Below, in pieces: positions 16,930 to 26,019 of a DNA stretch of 64,000 nt (position 1 is the first letter of the stretch; each line of letters starts with the position of its first letter). The notes below the pieces were generated by a model. It was not told the DNA's origin and ran no database searches. It was given only the letters and a program-made list of their open reading frames with translations. Origin of the DNA: Pseudoduganella namucuonensis (GTDB lineage: Bacteria; Pseudomonadota; Gammaproteobacteria; Burkholderiales; Burkholderiaceae_D); the NCBI RefSeq assembly GCF_900116645.1, contig NZ_FPBO01000021.1, positions 62,001-126,000 of the forward strand, read 5' to 3'. A program made the position numbers and the translations under genes.

Positions 16930-17576
16930 CATTTCAAGCGCAGCCGGTGCGCGACATCAGCAATGAATGCCGCGTTCCCTAAAATTTGCTCGGTGTATAG
17001 CGCGGCGCGAATTTGCTCGAGCAACCGCTCATCGACATTTATGAACAGGTCCCGGTACGCCTGTTGGCGCTCCCGCGCATCTTTGCCCAGACGCTGGTAG
17101 ACAGCATGAGGCCGAACAAGCGCATCAGCCTTACCCTCCGCATTGCACCGATAGCTTGACCAACGATACTGAGCAGGAAAGTCCACCATCCCGGCGCGTA
17201 CCGGGTTTTTCTCAATGTATCGCTGACACTCCAGCAAATACCCCTCCTCCTGCACCACGCAGCTCTTATAGCGCCCATCCCATAGGCTTCCGCTGCGGCC
17301 ATAGCGCCAGTTGAAGTACTGCGTATAGCGCTGCCCCTGCGCCTTCATCAACGCCCCCGGGGCCGCCTCGTCGTCGAATGAAATCAGCAAGTGCACGTGA
17401 TTGCTCATCAGCGCGTAGGAGTGCACGGCGCATCCGGTCCCGTCGGCGTGCTCCTTCAGCCATTCCAGATACACCAGGTAGTCCGAGTCGGAGTGGAAAC
17501 AGGGCTGCCGGTTGTTGCCGCGCTGGATGAGGTGCAGCGGCGTGCGTGGCAGGATCAGACGTGGGCGGCGCGGCAT
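16929..17576 (-). CDS. REP-associated tyrosine transposase (RAYT)
   Basis: A 215-residue single-strand-DNA transposase of the Y1 (IS200-like) superfamily. The RAYT start LILPRTPLHLIQRGNNRQP, the metal-binding MSNHVHLLISF with the HxH pair, and the helix carrying the catalytic tyrosine in QRYTQYFN followed by GSLWDGRYKS are all present. There are no IS ends; instead a nested palindrome abuts the stop codon. ATG 17576 with GAGGAG upstream is used; the frame to 17645 is longer but unsupported. It is likely a domesticated enzyme that processes GGGGTCAG-type REP sequences. Confidence 0.9.
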   Translation of the reverse strand: MPRRPRLILPRTPLHLIQRGNNRQPCFHSDSDYLVYLEWLKEHADGTGCAVHSYALMSNHVHLLISFDDEAAPGALMKAQGQRYTQYFNWRYGRSGSLWDGRYKSCVVQEEGYLLECQRYIEKNPVRAGMVDFPAQYRWSSYRCNAEGKADALVRPHAVYQRLGKDARERQQAYRDLFINVDERLLEQIRAALYTEQILGNAAFIADVAHRLRLK

Positions 17577-17652
17577 GGTGGCGCTCCTCGATGCACATGG
17601 CTCCACCATAGCGCGGCGGCGTCCACGCGGCTTGCGGCCCGTCACTCCCCCC

Positions 17653-18534
17653 TCAGCGGTGCTCGAACGGGTCGTACCAGTAGGCCTTGTTGGACAGCGG
17701 GGTTTGCGGCGTCAGCAGGGGGTTGTCCAGCTTGAACAGGCGGCGCTTGCGCAGGCCGACCCGCTCGATCATGGCGTCGTAGAACTCGTGGAACATCTGG
17801 TCGAAGCGGCCGTCGGCGATCAGCGCGCGCAGGCCGTATTCGAGCCGCTCGGCCAGCCGGGCCTGGCCCGGGGACACGAAGAAATACCGCGGCAGCGGCA
17901 TGTAGATGGCGAAACCGCGCTCCAGCGCCAGCTCCGGGAAGGCCGGCCCGTGCACCATCAACTCGAACACCGCCTCCTCCATCCCGCGTGGAAAATGCCG
18001 GAAGCGGTCGGCCGCCAGCATGCTGTGCAGGCCGGGCGTCGAATTGCCCAGCGCCACCGGGAAGCCGGCCTGCTGGAACACCGCCGTCGAACTCCATTGG
18101 CGCCCCGCCCCCAGCGGTATCCGCTTCAACTGCTCCAGCGTGCGCACCGCGTCGAACTGCGCCTGGTGGCGCCTGTCGATCAACGAGACCCGGTAGCCGG
18201 ACAGGCCCTTGTCCAGCGGGATGCGGATCGGGATCAGCTTCTGCTCCCATTCCACCGACGTGATCTGCGCGCTCAGATTGACCAGCGTGCCCTTGACCAT
18301 CTCCTGCATCAGGCGGTCGCGCTCCATGGCCAGCGGCGAGGTGCGCAGCTGGTAGGGGCCGAACTGCGCGCTGGACGCGTCCAGCGCCGCCTGCAGCAAC
18401 TGCCGCGTGTAGCGGTCGCGCGTGTCCGGGCGGCTGAAATTGTTGTCTATCGTGTACAGGTCGCTCGCCCGCGCCGGGGCGAACGGCAGCTGGAGCGCCA
18501 GCATGCCCAGCGCGCCCGCCAGCGCGCGACGCAA
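17653..18534 (-). CDS. Secreted solute-binding-like protein
   Basis: A 293-residue protein with a cleavable signal peptide (RRALAGALGMLALQL then APARAS|D) and the shape of a periplasmic amino-acid-type binding protein (family 3), with GLSGYRVSLIDRRH and a long helical C-terminus. The only start giving the signal peptide is TTG at 18534, one base after the greB stop, which implies translational coupling. No permease or ATPase genes are nearby, so a sensory or orphan role is as likely as transport. Ligand not assignable. Confidence 0.75.
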   Translation of the reverse strand: MRRALAGALGMLALQLPFAPARASDLYTIDNNFSRPDTRDRYTRQLLQAALDASSAQFGPYQLRTSPLAMERDRLMQEMVKGTLVNLSAQITSVEWEQKLIPIRIPLDKGLSGYRVSLIDRRHQAQFDAVRTLEQLKRIPLGAGRQWSSTAVFQQAGFPVALGNSTPGLHSMLAADRFRHFPRGMEEAVFELMVHGPAFPELALERGFAIYMPLPRYFFVSPGQARLAERLEYGLRALIADGRFDQMFHEFYDAMIERVGLRKRRLFKLDNPLLTPQTPLSNKAYWYDPFEHR

Positions 18535-18535
18535 G

Positions 18536-19105
18536 CTATTGGTCCGTGGGCGCGGGATAGCTCACCTCCAGGATGTCCAGTTCCTCGACCCCGGTCGGCG
18601 TGTGCAGGGTCACGGTGTCGCCCTCGCGCGCCTTGGTCAGGGTGCGCGCCACCGGCGAGATCCAGCTGATCTTGCCCTTCAGCGGGTCCAGCTCGTCGAT
18701 GCCGACGATGGTGATGGTGCGCTCCTCGCCGCGGTCGTTGCTATAGGTGACGGTGGCGCCGAAGAAGATCTGGTCGCCGCCGTGGTGCACGCTGGGGTCG
18801 ACCACCTCGGCCAGGTCCATGCGCTTGGTGAGGAAACGGATGCGGCGGTCGATCTCGCGCAGCCGCTTCTTGCCGTAGATGTAGTCGCCGTTCTCCGAGC
18901 GGTCGCCGTTGGAGGCGGCCCAGTGCACCACCCGCACCACCTCCGGCCGGTCGACGTCGATCAGCTGCAGCAGCTCGTCCTTGATGCGCCGGTAGCCGGC
19001 CGGCGTGATGTAGTTCTTCGACCCGGGCGGGATCGCCAGCGCCAGCGCGGCCGCCTCGTCGTCATCGTCGTCCTGGCCGCCCTCTTTCACAAATGCCTTG
19101 TTCAT
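18536..19105 (-). CDS. greB: Transcription elongation factor GreB
   Basis: A 189-residue Gre factor that rescues backtracked RNA polymerase by stimulating transcript cleavage. The N-terminal coiled coil (YITPAGYRRIKDEL, NGDRSENGDYIYGKKRLREID) carries the acidic tip, and the C-terminal FKBP-like domain has VGIDELDPLKGKISWISPVA. The GDYIYGKKRLREID wording is GreB-type rather than GreA. The extra N-terminal acidic run (DDDDDE) is a minor oddity. ATG 19105 follows GGGGTG; an in-frame start at 19126 overlaps the promoter zone. It is divergent from the sensor kinase gene. Confidence 0.93.
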   Translation of the reverse strand: MNKAFVKEGGQDDDDDEAAALALAIPPGSKNYITPAGYRRIKDELLQLIDVDRPEVVRVVHWAASNGDRSENGDYIYGKKRLREIDRRIRFLTKRMDLAEVVDPSVHHGGDQIFFGATVTYSNDRGEERTITIVGIDELDPLKGKISWISPVARTLTKAREGDTVTLHTPTGVEELDILEVSYPAPTDQ

Positions 19106-19172
19106 ATCACCCCAAACCACTTTCACGTATCATCCCGTGCATGAAGCGATTGTACACACTCGGACGCCTGTC

Positions 19173-20393
19173 ATGAACAAACGCCCCGCGGCGCGTGGCG
19201 CGCCGGCCCGCCGGCCCGCCGCGCCCCTGCCCACCGCCGCCCCCGCCATCGCCAGCGCGCTGCGCCAGGCGCAGGCGCGCTTCGACGCGCTGGTGCGCAA
19301 CACGCCCGGCCTGGTGTACCGCTTCACCCGCCACGGCGACGGCCGCGTGGCCTTCCCCTACGTCAGCGACGGCTGCCAGGCGCTGCTGGGCCTGACCCCG
19401 GCCGAGCTGCAGGCCGCGCCGCAGCGTTTCCTCGAGCTGATCCTGGAGGAGGACCGCCAGTCCTACGTCGACGCCATGCTGGTCTCGGCCTCCACCTTGT
19501 GGAGCTGGAACTGGGAGGGCCGGATCTGGGTCGCGGCCTGGAACGACGTCAAGTGGATCAACCTGCGCAGCACGCCGCACCTGCTGCCCGCCAACGACGG
19601 CGTGCAGTGGGAGGGCATCATGACCAACATCACGGAGAGCAAGCTGGAGCAGCTGGAGGTGCGCCAGAGCCGCGCCCGCCTGGCGGAGCTGACCGCCCAC
19701 ATCGAGACCGTCAAGGAGCAGGAGCGGGCCCGCATCGCGCGCGAGATCCACGACGACCTGGGCGGCAACCTGACGGCCATCAAGATGGCGCTGGCCATGC
19801 TGGGCAAGCGCCTGCCGCCCGGCGACCAGGCGCTGCAGGACAAGGCGGCCTACCTGGACGCGCTGGTCGACCGCACCATCGACGCGGTGCACCGCATCTC
19901 GCTCGACCTGCGCCCCTCGATCCTGGACTTCGGCCTGGTGGCGGCGCTGGAGTGGCAACTCAAGGAATTCGGCACCCAGACCGGCATCGCCTGCGTCTTC
20001 AGCGGCGCCGGGGGGCTTGATTCCGACCCGGCGCTGGACCCGGACCGCGCCAGCGCCCTGTTCCGCATCGTGCAGGAGGCGCTGACCAACATCGCCAAGC
20101 ACGCGCGCGCCAGCCGCGTCACCGTCAAGCTGGGCCGCAGCCGCCACCACCTGAGCCTGCGGATCGCCGACAACGGCCGCGGCATCGCCCCGGCCGACCG
20201 CGCCAAGCCGCAGTCCTTCGGCCTGCGCGGCATGGCCGAGCGCGCCGCCGCGCTGGGCGGCACCTTGACGGTGGAGCACGCCGCCGGCGGCGGCACCGTG
20301 GTGGCGATCCGGATCCGGCGCGCGGGCGGGCCCGACGATCGGCGCCCGCCCTCGCCGGGCGCGCCCGGGGGCGCTACAATAGGGAATGATTAA
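19173..20393 (+). CDS. PAS sensor histidine kinase, NarX/UhpB type
   Basis: A 406-residue kinase with no membrane segment. An N-terminal Ala/Pro-rich leader is followed by a PAS fold (FDALVRNTPGLVYRF to GIMTNITESK). The HisKA_3 domain carries the phosphorylated histidine, His193, in REIHDDLGGNLTAIK. The ATPase domain has the N box ALTNIAKHA, DNGRGI and FGLRGMAERA. The partner regulator starts 30 bp downstream. Signal unknown; PAS domains of this kind often bind cytoplasmic small molecules. Confidence 0.92.
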   Translation: MNKRPAARGAPARRPAAPLPTAAPAIASALRQAQARFDALVRNTPGLVYRFTRHGDGRVAFPYVSDGCQALLGLTPAELQAAPQRFLELILEEDRQSYVDAMLVSASTLWSWNWEGRIWVAAWNDVKWINLRSTPHLLPANDGVQWEGIMTNITESKLEQLEVRQSRARLAELTAHIETVKEQERARIAREIHDDLGGNLTAIKMALAMLGKRLPPGDQALQDKAAYLDALVDRTIDAVHRISLDLRPSILDFGLVAALEWQLKEFGTQTGIACVFSGAGGLDSDPALDPDRASALFRIVQEALTNIAKHARASRVTVKLGRSRHHLSLRIADNGRGIAPADRAKPQSFGLRGMAERAAALGGTLTVEHAAGGGTVVAIRIRRAGGPDDRRPPSPGAPGGATIGND

Positions 20394-20423
20394 TATTGCC
20401 ATGCTGAAATACCCAGCCACCCC

Positions 20424-21071
20424 ATGACAGACAAAGCCCTCATCAAGGTCTTCATCGCCGACGACCACGCCATCGTGCGCGAAGGCTTGAAACAAATCCT
20501 GGCCGACACCCGCGACATCGTGGTGGCCGGCGAGGCCGAAAACGGCAACGACGCCATCAAGCTGTTCCGCAAGTCCGGCTGCCACGTGGTGCTGCTCGAC
20601 ATCTCGCTGCCGGACAAGAGCGGCATCGACGTGCTCAAGCAGATCAAGAAGGACAAACCGGAATTGGCGGTGCTGATGCTGTCCATGCACCGCGAGGACC
20701 AGTACGCGATCCGCTCGCTCAAGGCCGGCGCGGCCGGCTACCTGACCAAGCAGAGCGCGCCCAGGGAGCTGGTGACGGCGATCCGGCAGGTGGCCGGGGG
20801 GTTAAAATACGTCAGCCCGGCGCTGGCCCAGGAACTGGCCAACCACGTCGGGGTCGACCACGAGGCGCCCGCCCACGAGACCCTGTCCGACCGCGAATAC
20901 CAGACCCTGCTGATGATCGCCTCCGGCAAGACGGTGAGCGTGATCGCCAGGGAGCTGTCGCTGTCGGTCAAGACGGTCAGCGAGTACCGCGCCCGGCTGC
21001 TGGTGAAAATGAATTTAAAAAACAGCGCGGAATTGACGCACTATGCCATCAAGAACCAGCTGATCGAATAG
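20424..21071 (+). CDS. NarL/FixJ family response regulator
   Basis: A 215-residue regulator. The receiver has ADDHAIVREGL, the phosphoacceptor Asp59 in VVLLDISLPDKSG, and the KAGAAGYLTK segment. The C-terminal LuxR-type HTH reads LSDREYQTLLMIASGKTVSVI then LSVKTVSEYRARL. It is coupled with the kinase at 19173. Downstream, TGAAAT-N5-ATTTCA (21081-21097) is an inverted repeat in the gap before the diguanylate cyclase. Targets are unknown; a link to the adjacent c-di-GMP and flagellar genes is possible. Confidence 0.93.
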   Translation: MTDKALIKVFIADDHAIVREGLKQILADTRDIVVAGEAENGNDAIKLFRKSGCHVVLLDISLPDKSGIDVLKQIKKDKPELAVLMLSMHREDQYAIRSLKAGAAGYLTKQSAPRELVTAIRQVAGGLKYVSPALAQELANHVGVDHEAPAHETLSDREYQTLLMIASGKTVSVIARELSLSVKTVSEYRARLLVKMNLKNSAELTHYAIKNQLIE

Positions 21072-21214
21072 CCACTTGCCTGAAATGCATTATTTCATGC
21101 CGCAAAGTAAAAGCATTTCCTCCCGCTAATTCGCGCATCGGGGGCCGGCGCCGTGGACTATCATGAATTCAGTCACCACTTATAACTAGATAAAAACCGA
21201 GGCCCGCGCGTCAC

Positions 21215-22810
21215 ATGTCCAGCAAATCGTCCCCTCCTGCCGCGATGGAGCAGAATCCGGCCGACATCGCACGCGAAGCATTCCGCCGCCTGGCCACGCG
21301 CCGCATCGCGCCGACGCCGGAAGCCTACCGCGACATCTACAACGAGATCGCCGGCGTGCCCACGCCGCCGGCGCTGGCCGGCACCGCCGCGCCCGAGGCC
21401 AGGCCCGACGCCGGGCCCGAGTTGATGCTGTACCAGTTCGCCAGCCGCCTGTCCGACCAGCCGGGCGACATGGCCGAGTTCGGCCGCCGCCTGAACCGGG
21501 CCGTCAAGGGCCGCGACTGGGACGGCTACGCCCGCGCGCTGGCGCAGCTGGCCGAGCGGCCGCTGCCGGCCAAGCGCGGCATCGACCTGGCCGAGCTGCC
21601 GGACGGCGAGCACACCAAAATGCTGCGCGACATGCTGAGCCGCACCCTGAGCTTCGCGGTGGCCTCGCTGCTGAGCGGCACGCCGGCCCTGATGACCGAG
21701 GCCGAGGCGCTGGGCGCCGCCACCAAGGAGGCGCACACCGAGGCGGCGCTGGCCGAGATCGGCCTGCGCCTGAAGCAGCTGTGCTACCAGATCGAACTGA
21801 AGAGCGGCGACACGGGCGAGCAGCAGGAATTGCTGCTGCGCCTGTTCCGCCTGCTGCTGGAGAACGTCAGCGGCCTGCTGGACGACGACTCCTGGCTGCG
21901 CGGCCAGATCGACGCGGTGCAGAACCTGATCGCCGGCCCGCTGGACCAGCGCACGCTGGAGGAGGCCACGCGCAGCCTGAAGGACGTGATCTACAAGCAA
22001 AGCCAGCTCAAGCACAGCCTGTCGGACGTCAAGCTCACCGTCAAGAACATGATGATGACCTTCATCGACCGCCTGGGCCAGGTGGCGGCCTCGACCGGCG
22101 ACTTCCACGAGAAGATCGGCGGCTATTCCGAGAAGATCAGCCGGGCCGAGGACATCAACGAGCTGAACCAGATCCTCGACGACGTGCTGAAGGAAACGCG
22201 CATCGTCCAGAACGAGGCCCTCAAGGCGCGCGACAACATGGTGATGGCGCGCCAGGAGGTGCAGGACGCCGAGGCCCGCATCCACCAGCTGGAGGCCAAG
22301 CTGCAGCATATGAGCGAGCTGGTGCGCGAGGACCAGCTGACGGGCAGCCTGAACCGGCGCGGCCTGGACGACGTGTTCGAGCGCGAGATGGCGCGCGCCG
22401 ACCGCCGCGGCACGCCGCTGTGCATCGCGGTGCTGGACCTGGACGATTTCAAGCGCCTCAACGACACCTACGGCCACATCGCCGGCGACGGCGCGCTCAA
22501 GCACCTGGTCAAGATCGTCAAGGACACGATACGCTCGATGGACGTGGTGGCCCGCTTCGGCGGCGAGGAATTCCTGATCCTGCTGCCCGAGACCACCATC
22601 GAGGCGGCCTCGCAGACCATGACGCGGCTGCAGCGCGAGCTGACCCGCCACTTCTTCATGCACGACAACGAGAAGGTGCTGATCACCTTCTCGGCCGGGG
22701 TGGCGCTGCGCCGTCCGAACGAGGACCAGACCGAACTGGTCAAGCGCGCCGACAAGGCCATGTACCAGGCCAAGCAGACCGGCAAGAACCGGGTGGTGAT
22801 CGCCGAATAA
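21215..22810 (+). CDS. Diguanylate cyclase (GGDEF domain)
   Basis: A 531-residue cytoplasmic protein. Residues 1-350 are mostly helical with no domain I can name; they begin NPADIAREAFRRLATRRIAPTP and end in a coiled-coil linker (ARQEVQDAEARIHQLEAKL). The GGDEF domain follows: DQLTGSLNRRG, DLDDFKRLNDTYGH and the active-site GGEEF at residues 449-453. The inhibitory-site RSMD lies five residues upstream (RSMDVVARF), so it should be an active, product-inhibited cyclase. A terminator hairpin follows. It sits 0.9 kb before fliC, so c-di-GMP made here could act on the YcgR-like brake at 31484. Confidence 0.93.
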   Translation: MSSKSSPPAAMEQNPADIAREAFRRLATRRIAPTPEAYRDIYNEIAGVPTPPALAGTAAPEARPDAGPELMLYQFASRLSDQPGDMAEFGRRLNRAVKGRDWDGYARALAQLAERPLPAKRGIDLAELPDGEHTKMLRDMLSRTLSFAVASLLSGTPALMTEAEALGAATKEAHTEAALAEIGLRLKQLCYQIELKSGDTGEQQELLLRLFRLLLENVSGLLDDDSWLRGQIDAVQNLIAGPLDQRTLEEATRSLKDVIYKQSQLKHSLSDVKLTVKNMMMTFIDRLGQVAASTGDFHEKIGGYSEKISRAEDINELNQILDDVLKETRIVQNEALKARDNMVMARQEVQDAEARIHQLEAKLQHMSELVREDQLTGSLNRRGLDDVFEREMARADRRGTPLCIAVLDLDDFKRLNDTYGHIAGDGALKHLVKIVKDTIRSMDVVARFGGEEFLILLPETTIEAASQTMTRLQRELTRHFFMHDNEKVLITFSAGVALRRPNEDQTELVKRADKAMYQAKQTGKNRVVIAE

Positions 22811-22836
22811 GCCGGCTTGCCCCCAGGACGCCCGAC

Positions 22837-22861
22837 GGCCCGCCCAGCGCGGGCCTTTTTT
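22837..22861 (+). terminator. Intrinsic terminator after the diguanylate cyclase gene
   Basis: GGCCCGC (22837-22843), 5-base loop, GCGGGCC (22849-22855), then six T residues. Confidence 0.8.
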
Positions 22862-22886
22862 CTGCCCGGACGGGAAATTGAATTTC

Positions 22887-22916
22887 TTGCAAGAAATACA
22901 TTCCACGTGGTAACAT
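22887..22916 (+). promoter_or_regulatory. Sigma-70 type promoter before the small secreted protein
   Basis: TTGCAA (22887-22892), 18-base spacer, TAACAT (22911-22916), in an AT-rich stretch 29 bp ahead of the start at 22945. Confidence 0.45.
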
Positions 22917-22944
22917 AGATTTCCTTGCAACTCCGCCGAGGGCT

Positions 22945-23430
22945 ATGAGCAGACTCAAAAAAAGCATCCTGTGGCTTTCCACCGCCATGCTGCCCCACGG
23001 CGCGGGGGCGACGATGCTGCACGCCAAAATGAACGTCGAGCGCAACGACGTCGCCGTCGTCTCGCCCCCGCCCGCCATCGCCAGCGTCAACCCGTCCGGC
23101 GAGGGACACGGCAAGACCGGCGCCCAGGTGGACACCGCCGCGCGGGCGGCCGCCATCGAGTCCTACCGCACGCCGCTGGCGGGCGACAAGGCGGGCGTCG
23201 CGGGCCCGGGCCTCCCGGGCGACTTCCCGCTCGACGCCGAGCTTCGCTACGCCAACGAATTGAGCACGCTGACCATCCACACCGTCGCCTGGCAGGGCAG
23301 CTTCAACGACTTCGCCGGACCATACACTCCCCTGCCCCGCTATCGGCCCCGGCGCAGCCTGGCCGCGGGCGCCCCGCAACCCTATCGGCGCCTGCGCCCA
23401 TGGGAGCCGGGCCGGCCATACCGCCGCTAA
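22945..23430 (+). CDS. Hypothetical small protein, possibly exported
   Basis: A 161-residue protein that I do not recognise. It starts MSRLKKSILWLSTAMLPHGAGA, a weak signal-peptide-like segment with a basic start and a short hydrophobic core. The middle is polar and the C-terminus is Pro/Arg-rich (PLPRYRPRRSL, RRLRPWEPGRPYRR). GAGGG precedes the ATG and a promoter lies at 22887-22916, which supports expression. An overlapping Arg-rich frame (22971-23528) is judged a shadow. It has no obvious link to flagella beyond position. Confidence 0.5.
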   Translation: MSRLKKSILWLSTAMLPHGAGATMLHAKMNVERNDVAVVSPPPAIASVNPSGEGHGKTGAQVDTAARAAAIESYRTPLAGDKAGVAGPGLPGDFPLDAELRYANELSTLTIHTVAWQGSFNDFAGPYTPLPRYRPRRSLAAGAPQPYRRLRPWEPGRPYRR

Positions 23431-23500
23431 GGCGCCGTTTCCGGCCGGCGCCGTGGCGTTTCCGCCCCGCCACACCCCTAAAAAATAATTATTTTCACCC

Positions 23501-23527
23501 TAAAGTTCGCCGAAAACACGCCGCTTA
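23501..23527 (+). promoter_or_regulatory. FliA (sigma-28) promoter of fliC
   Basis: TAAAGTTC, an 11-base spacer and GCCGCTTA closely match the FliA consensus TAAAGTTT-N11-GCCGATAA. It lies 184 bp before the fliC start, implying a long leader. The rest of the 23431-23710 gap shows no gene. Confidence 0.75.
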
Positions 23528-23710
23528 AGCGTGCATGCTTGAGGGAATTGTAGGGCCAAGGCAAAAAATTTAAGCCGATTTTCTCCCTTAATTTTCCCAT
23601 GGGGCAACCGTTACCCATTACAACAGCGGCTTGATCGTCTCGGAACAGCGAGGCGGGCCAAAGTGAAATGAGCACACAGCCCAACAGTAGTAAAGCTTCG
23701 GAGAAACATC

Positions 23711-25210
23711 ATGGCCCAAACCATCAACACCAACATTGCCTCCCTGAACTCGCAACGCAACCTGAATTCGTCGCAATCCGCGTTGTCCACCTCCCTGCAA
23801 CGCCTGTCGTCGGGCCTGCGCATCAACAGCGCGAAGGACGACGCCGCGGGTCTGGCAATTTCGGAACGCTTCACTTCGCAAGTTCGCGGCAATAACCAGG
23901 CGGCCCGCAACGCCAACGACGGCATCTCGCTGGCGCAAACGGCCGAGGGTGGCTTGAGCACCGCAGGCGACCTGCTGCAGCGTATCCGCGAACTGGCCGT
24001 GCAGTCCGCCAACGGCTCGAACTCCGCTTCCGACCGCAAATCGATCCAGAACGAGGTGGCCGCACTGTCCTCGGAACTGAACCGCGTTGCCGAAAGCACC
24101 CAGTTCAACGGCCAGAACGTGCTGGACGGCACCCTGACCAACACCCAGTTCCAGGTGGGCGCGAACTCGAACCAGACCATCAACATCGGTGTGCAGAGCG
24201 CCAAGGCGACCGACATCGGCAACAACACCATCAAGCCGGTGGACATCGCCGCGTCGCAATCGCAAGCCGTCGCCGGCCTGGCCAACAACGTCACCGACGA
24301 CACGCTGAACGTCAGCTCCGGCGCCGGCATCAGCACCCAGGTGTTCGTCAACGCCGGCGACAGCGCCAAGGCGATCGCGGCCGCCACCAACGCCAACACC
24401 AGCACCAGCGGTGTCAGCGCCCAGGCGAAAACCACGGCGACCATTTCCGGCATCGCCGACGGCTCGGTGCAGTTCCAACTGCGCGGCGCCAACTCGCTGG
24501 CCAACGACTCCGGCTCCTCGGCCGTGACGATTTCGGCCAACGTGTCCGGCGGCGACCTGTCGGCCCTGGCGCAAGCCATCAACGCCCAGTCCGCCACGAC
24601 CAACGTGACCGCCACCATCAAGGTCGATTCGACCGGCGCCAAGGAACTGGAACTGGCCGACAACACCGGCAACGACATCCAGATCGAGGAAACCGACGCC
24701 ACCGCCAACACCGCGATGGCCGCGGCGCAGGTGCGCGGCGCCGACCTGGGCGACGGCACCGCCGGCGCGAGCGTGGCCATGGCCGGCCAGGCGACCATCG
24801 GCGGCCGCGTCGAGTTCTCGTCGGATTCGGGCTTCTCGATCACCGCCACCACCACCACCGTGACCGGCGCGACCACCGTGGGCTCGAACCTGAGCTCGGT
24901 GTCCAACATCGACGTGAGCACCGTGGAAGGCTCGAACGACGCGCTGCTGACCATCGACGCCGCGCTGAACTCGATCAACAGCAACCGCGCCTCGCTGGGT
25001 GCGATCCAGAACCGCTTCGCTTCGACGATCTCGAACCTGCAGACCACGACGGAAAACCTGTCGGCGTCCCGCAGCCGTATTCAAGACACCGACTTCGCGG
25101 CGGAAACGGCCCTGCTGACCCGCGGCCAGATCCTGCAACAGGCTGGCACCGCCATCCTGGCGCAAGCGAACTCGTTGCCGAACGGCGTGCTGTCCCTGCT
25201 GCGTGGCTAA
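23711..25210 (+). CDS. fliC: Flagellin
   Basis: A 499-residue filament subunit exported by the flagellar type III system. The conserved N-terminal D0/D1 (AQTINTNIASLNSQRNLNSS, LQRLSSGLRINSAKDDAAG, RIRELAVQSANG) and C-terminal D1/D0 (SRSRIQDTDFAAETALLTR, ends VLSLLRG) flank a variable centre rich in Thr, Ser, Ala and Asn (about residues 180-400). The size is average for a two-domain variable region. It has a FliA-type promoter and is followed by an intrinsic terminator and flaG. Confidence 0.97.
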   Translation: MAQTINTNIASLNSQRNLNSSQSALSTSLQRLSSGLRINSAKDDAAGLAISERFTSQVRGNNQAARNANDGISLAQTAEGGLSTAGDLLQRIRELAVQSANGSNSASDRKSIQNEVAALSSELNRVAESTQFNGQNVLDGTLTNTQFQVGANSNQTINIGVQSAKATDIGNNTIKPVDIAASQSQAVAGLANNVTDDTLNVSSGAGISTQVFVNAGDSAKAIAAATNANTSTSGVSAQAKTTATISGIADGSVQFQLRGANSLANDSGSSAVTISANVSGGDLSALAQAINAQSATTNVTATIKVDSTGAKELELADNTGNDIQIEETDATANTAMAAAQVRGADLGDGTAGASVAMAGQATIGGRVEFSSDSGFSITATTTTVTGATTVGSNLSSVSNIDVSTVEGSNDALLTIDAALNSINSNRASLGAIQNRFASTISNLQTTTENLSASRSRIQDTDFAAETALLTRGQILQQAGTAILAQANSLPNGVLSLLRG

Positions 25211-25249
25211 TCCCGCGCAACAGATGGTTAGCCATCGTTGATAACCGGT

Positions 25250-25281
25250 TCCCCGGCTGATTTTGTCAGCCGGGGATTTTT
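25250..25281 (+). terminator. Intrinsic terminator after fliC
   Basis: TCCCCGGCTGA, a 5-base loop TTTTG, TCAGCCGGGGA and five T residues. It lies between fliC and flaG and should reduce read-through into flaG. Confidence 0.85.
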
Positions 25282-25296
25282 CGCAAAGGAAGCATC

Positions 25297-25674
25297 ATGA
25301 CTATCGACTCCATCAGCGCCGCCGGGCCGTCCCGCCCGGCCGAGCGCGCGGCCGCCGCCGTGGATGCGGTGGCGACGCACGCGACCGGCCAGGCACCCGC
25401 CACCGCGCTGGCCACCGCCAACGCGGTCAAGGCGCCCGCCCCTGCCCCGACGCTGGAACAGGTGAACCAGGCGGTGTCGGAATTGAACAAGGCGTCCCAG
25501 GCGAAATCGCAGGGACTCGAGTTTTCCGTCGACAACGACAGCAAGCGCACCATCGTCAAGGTGGTCGACCAGACCACCAAGGAAGTGCTGCGCCAGATCC
25601 CGTCGCCCGAGGCGCTGGAAATCGCGAAGTCGCTCGACAACGCCAAAGGCTTGCTGATCAGGCAAACCGCCTGA
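25297..25674 (+). CDS. flaG: FlaG family flagellar protein
   Basis: A 125-residue protein. The last 75 residues form the FlaG domain: LEFSVDNDSKRTIVKVVDQTT, KEVLRQIPSPEALEIAKSLD. The first 50 residues are Ala/Pro-rich. FlaG influences filament length in other bacteria. It follows fliC by a terminator and precedes fliD across a 345-bp gap, the usual position. Confidence 0.9.
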   Translation: MTIDSISAAGPSRPAERAAAAVDAVATHATGQAPATALATANAVKAPAPAPTLEQVNQAVSELNKASQAKSQGLEFSVDNDSKRTIVKVVDQTTKEVLRQIPSPEALEIAKSLDNAKGLLIRQTA

Positions 25675-26019
25675 GACCGGCGCGTCCTCGCGCGCGCCGT
25701 CTTCCCCTCCGCCATGGCACCATGGTGGCGTACACTACGGGTATGGCCTGGACACCGCTGGCGGAGGCCGGCCCGGGCGGACCGTGCCGGCCGCGTCGTC
25801 GCGGCGCTTGCCGTGTTCCCCATCCACAACCGCTCCTCTCCTCCGCCGCTTCCCCGGCCATCCACGGCCCCGGCCGCGCGCCGTTCCGTTCTTTCCCGTT
25901 TTTGCCGCGTTTTTGCCACTTTTTTTAGCGAACTGTGAACAGGCTGGTAATTCCCCTTCTCAAGTCCTCTTTGAAAGTGCCGATAATGACTTAATCTAAC
26001 GTTTTCGTAGGAGTACAAC
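25675..26019. other. flaG-fliD intergenic region
   Basis: 345 bp with no convincing gene. A GGCGCG/CGCGCC hairpin followed by TCTT (about 25679-25704) may weakly terminate flaG transcripts. The right end holds a FliA-type promoter and TAGGAG ahead of fliD. Small frames here are Arg/Pro-rich and look like shadows. Confidence 0.6.
25960..25986 (+). promoter_or_regulatory. FliA (sigma-28) promoter of fliD
   Basis: The -10 element GCCGATAA (25979-25986) is a perfect FliA match; 11 bases upstream, TCAAGTCC (25960-25967) is a weaker -35. It would start transcription about 25-30 bp before fliD. Confidence 0.65.

Noticed and set aside
22971..23528. 185-codon frame MAFHRHAA... overlapping the small secreted protein
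   Set aside because: Strongly Arg-rich with no ribosome site; it runs into the fliC promoter.
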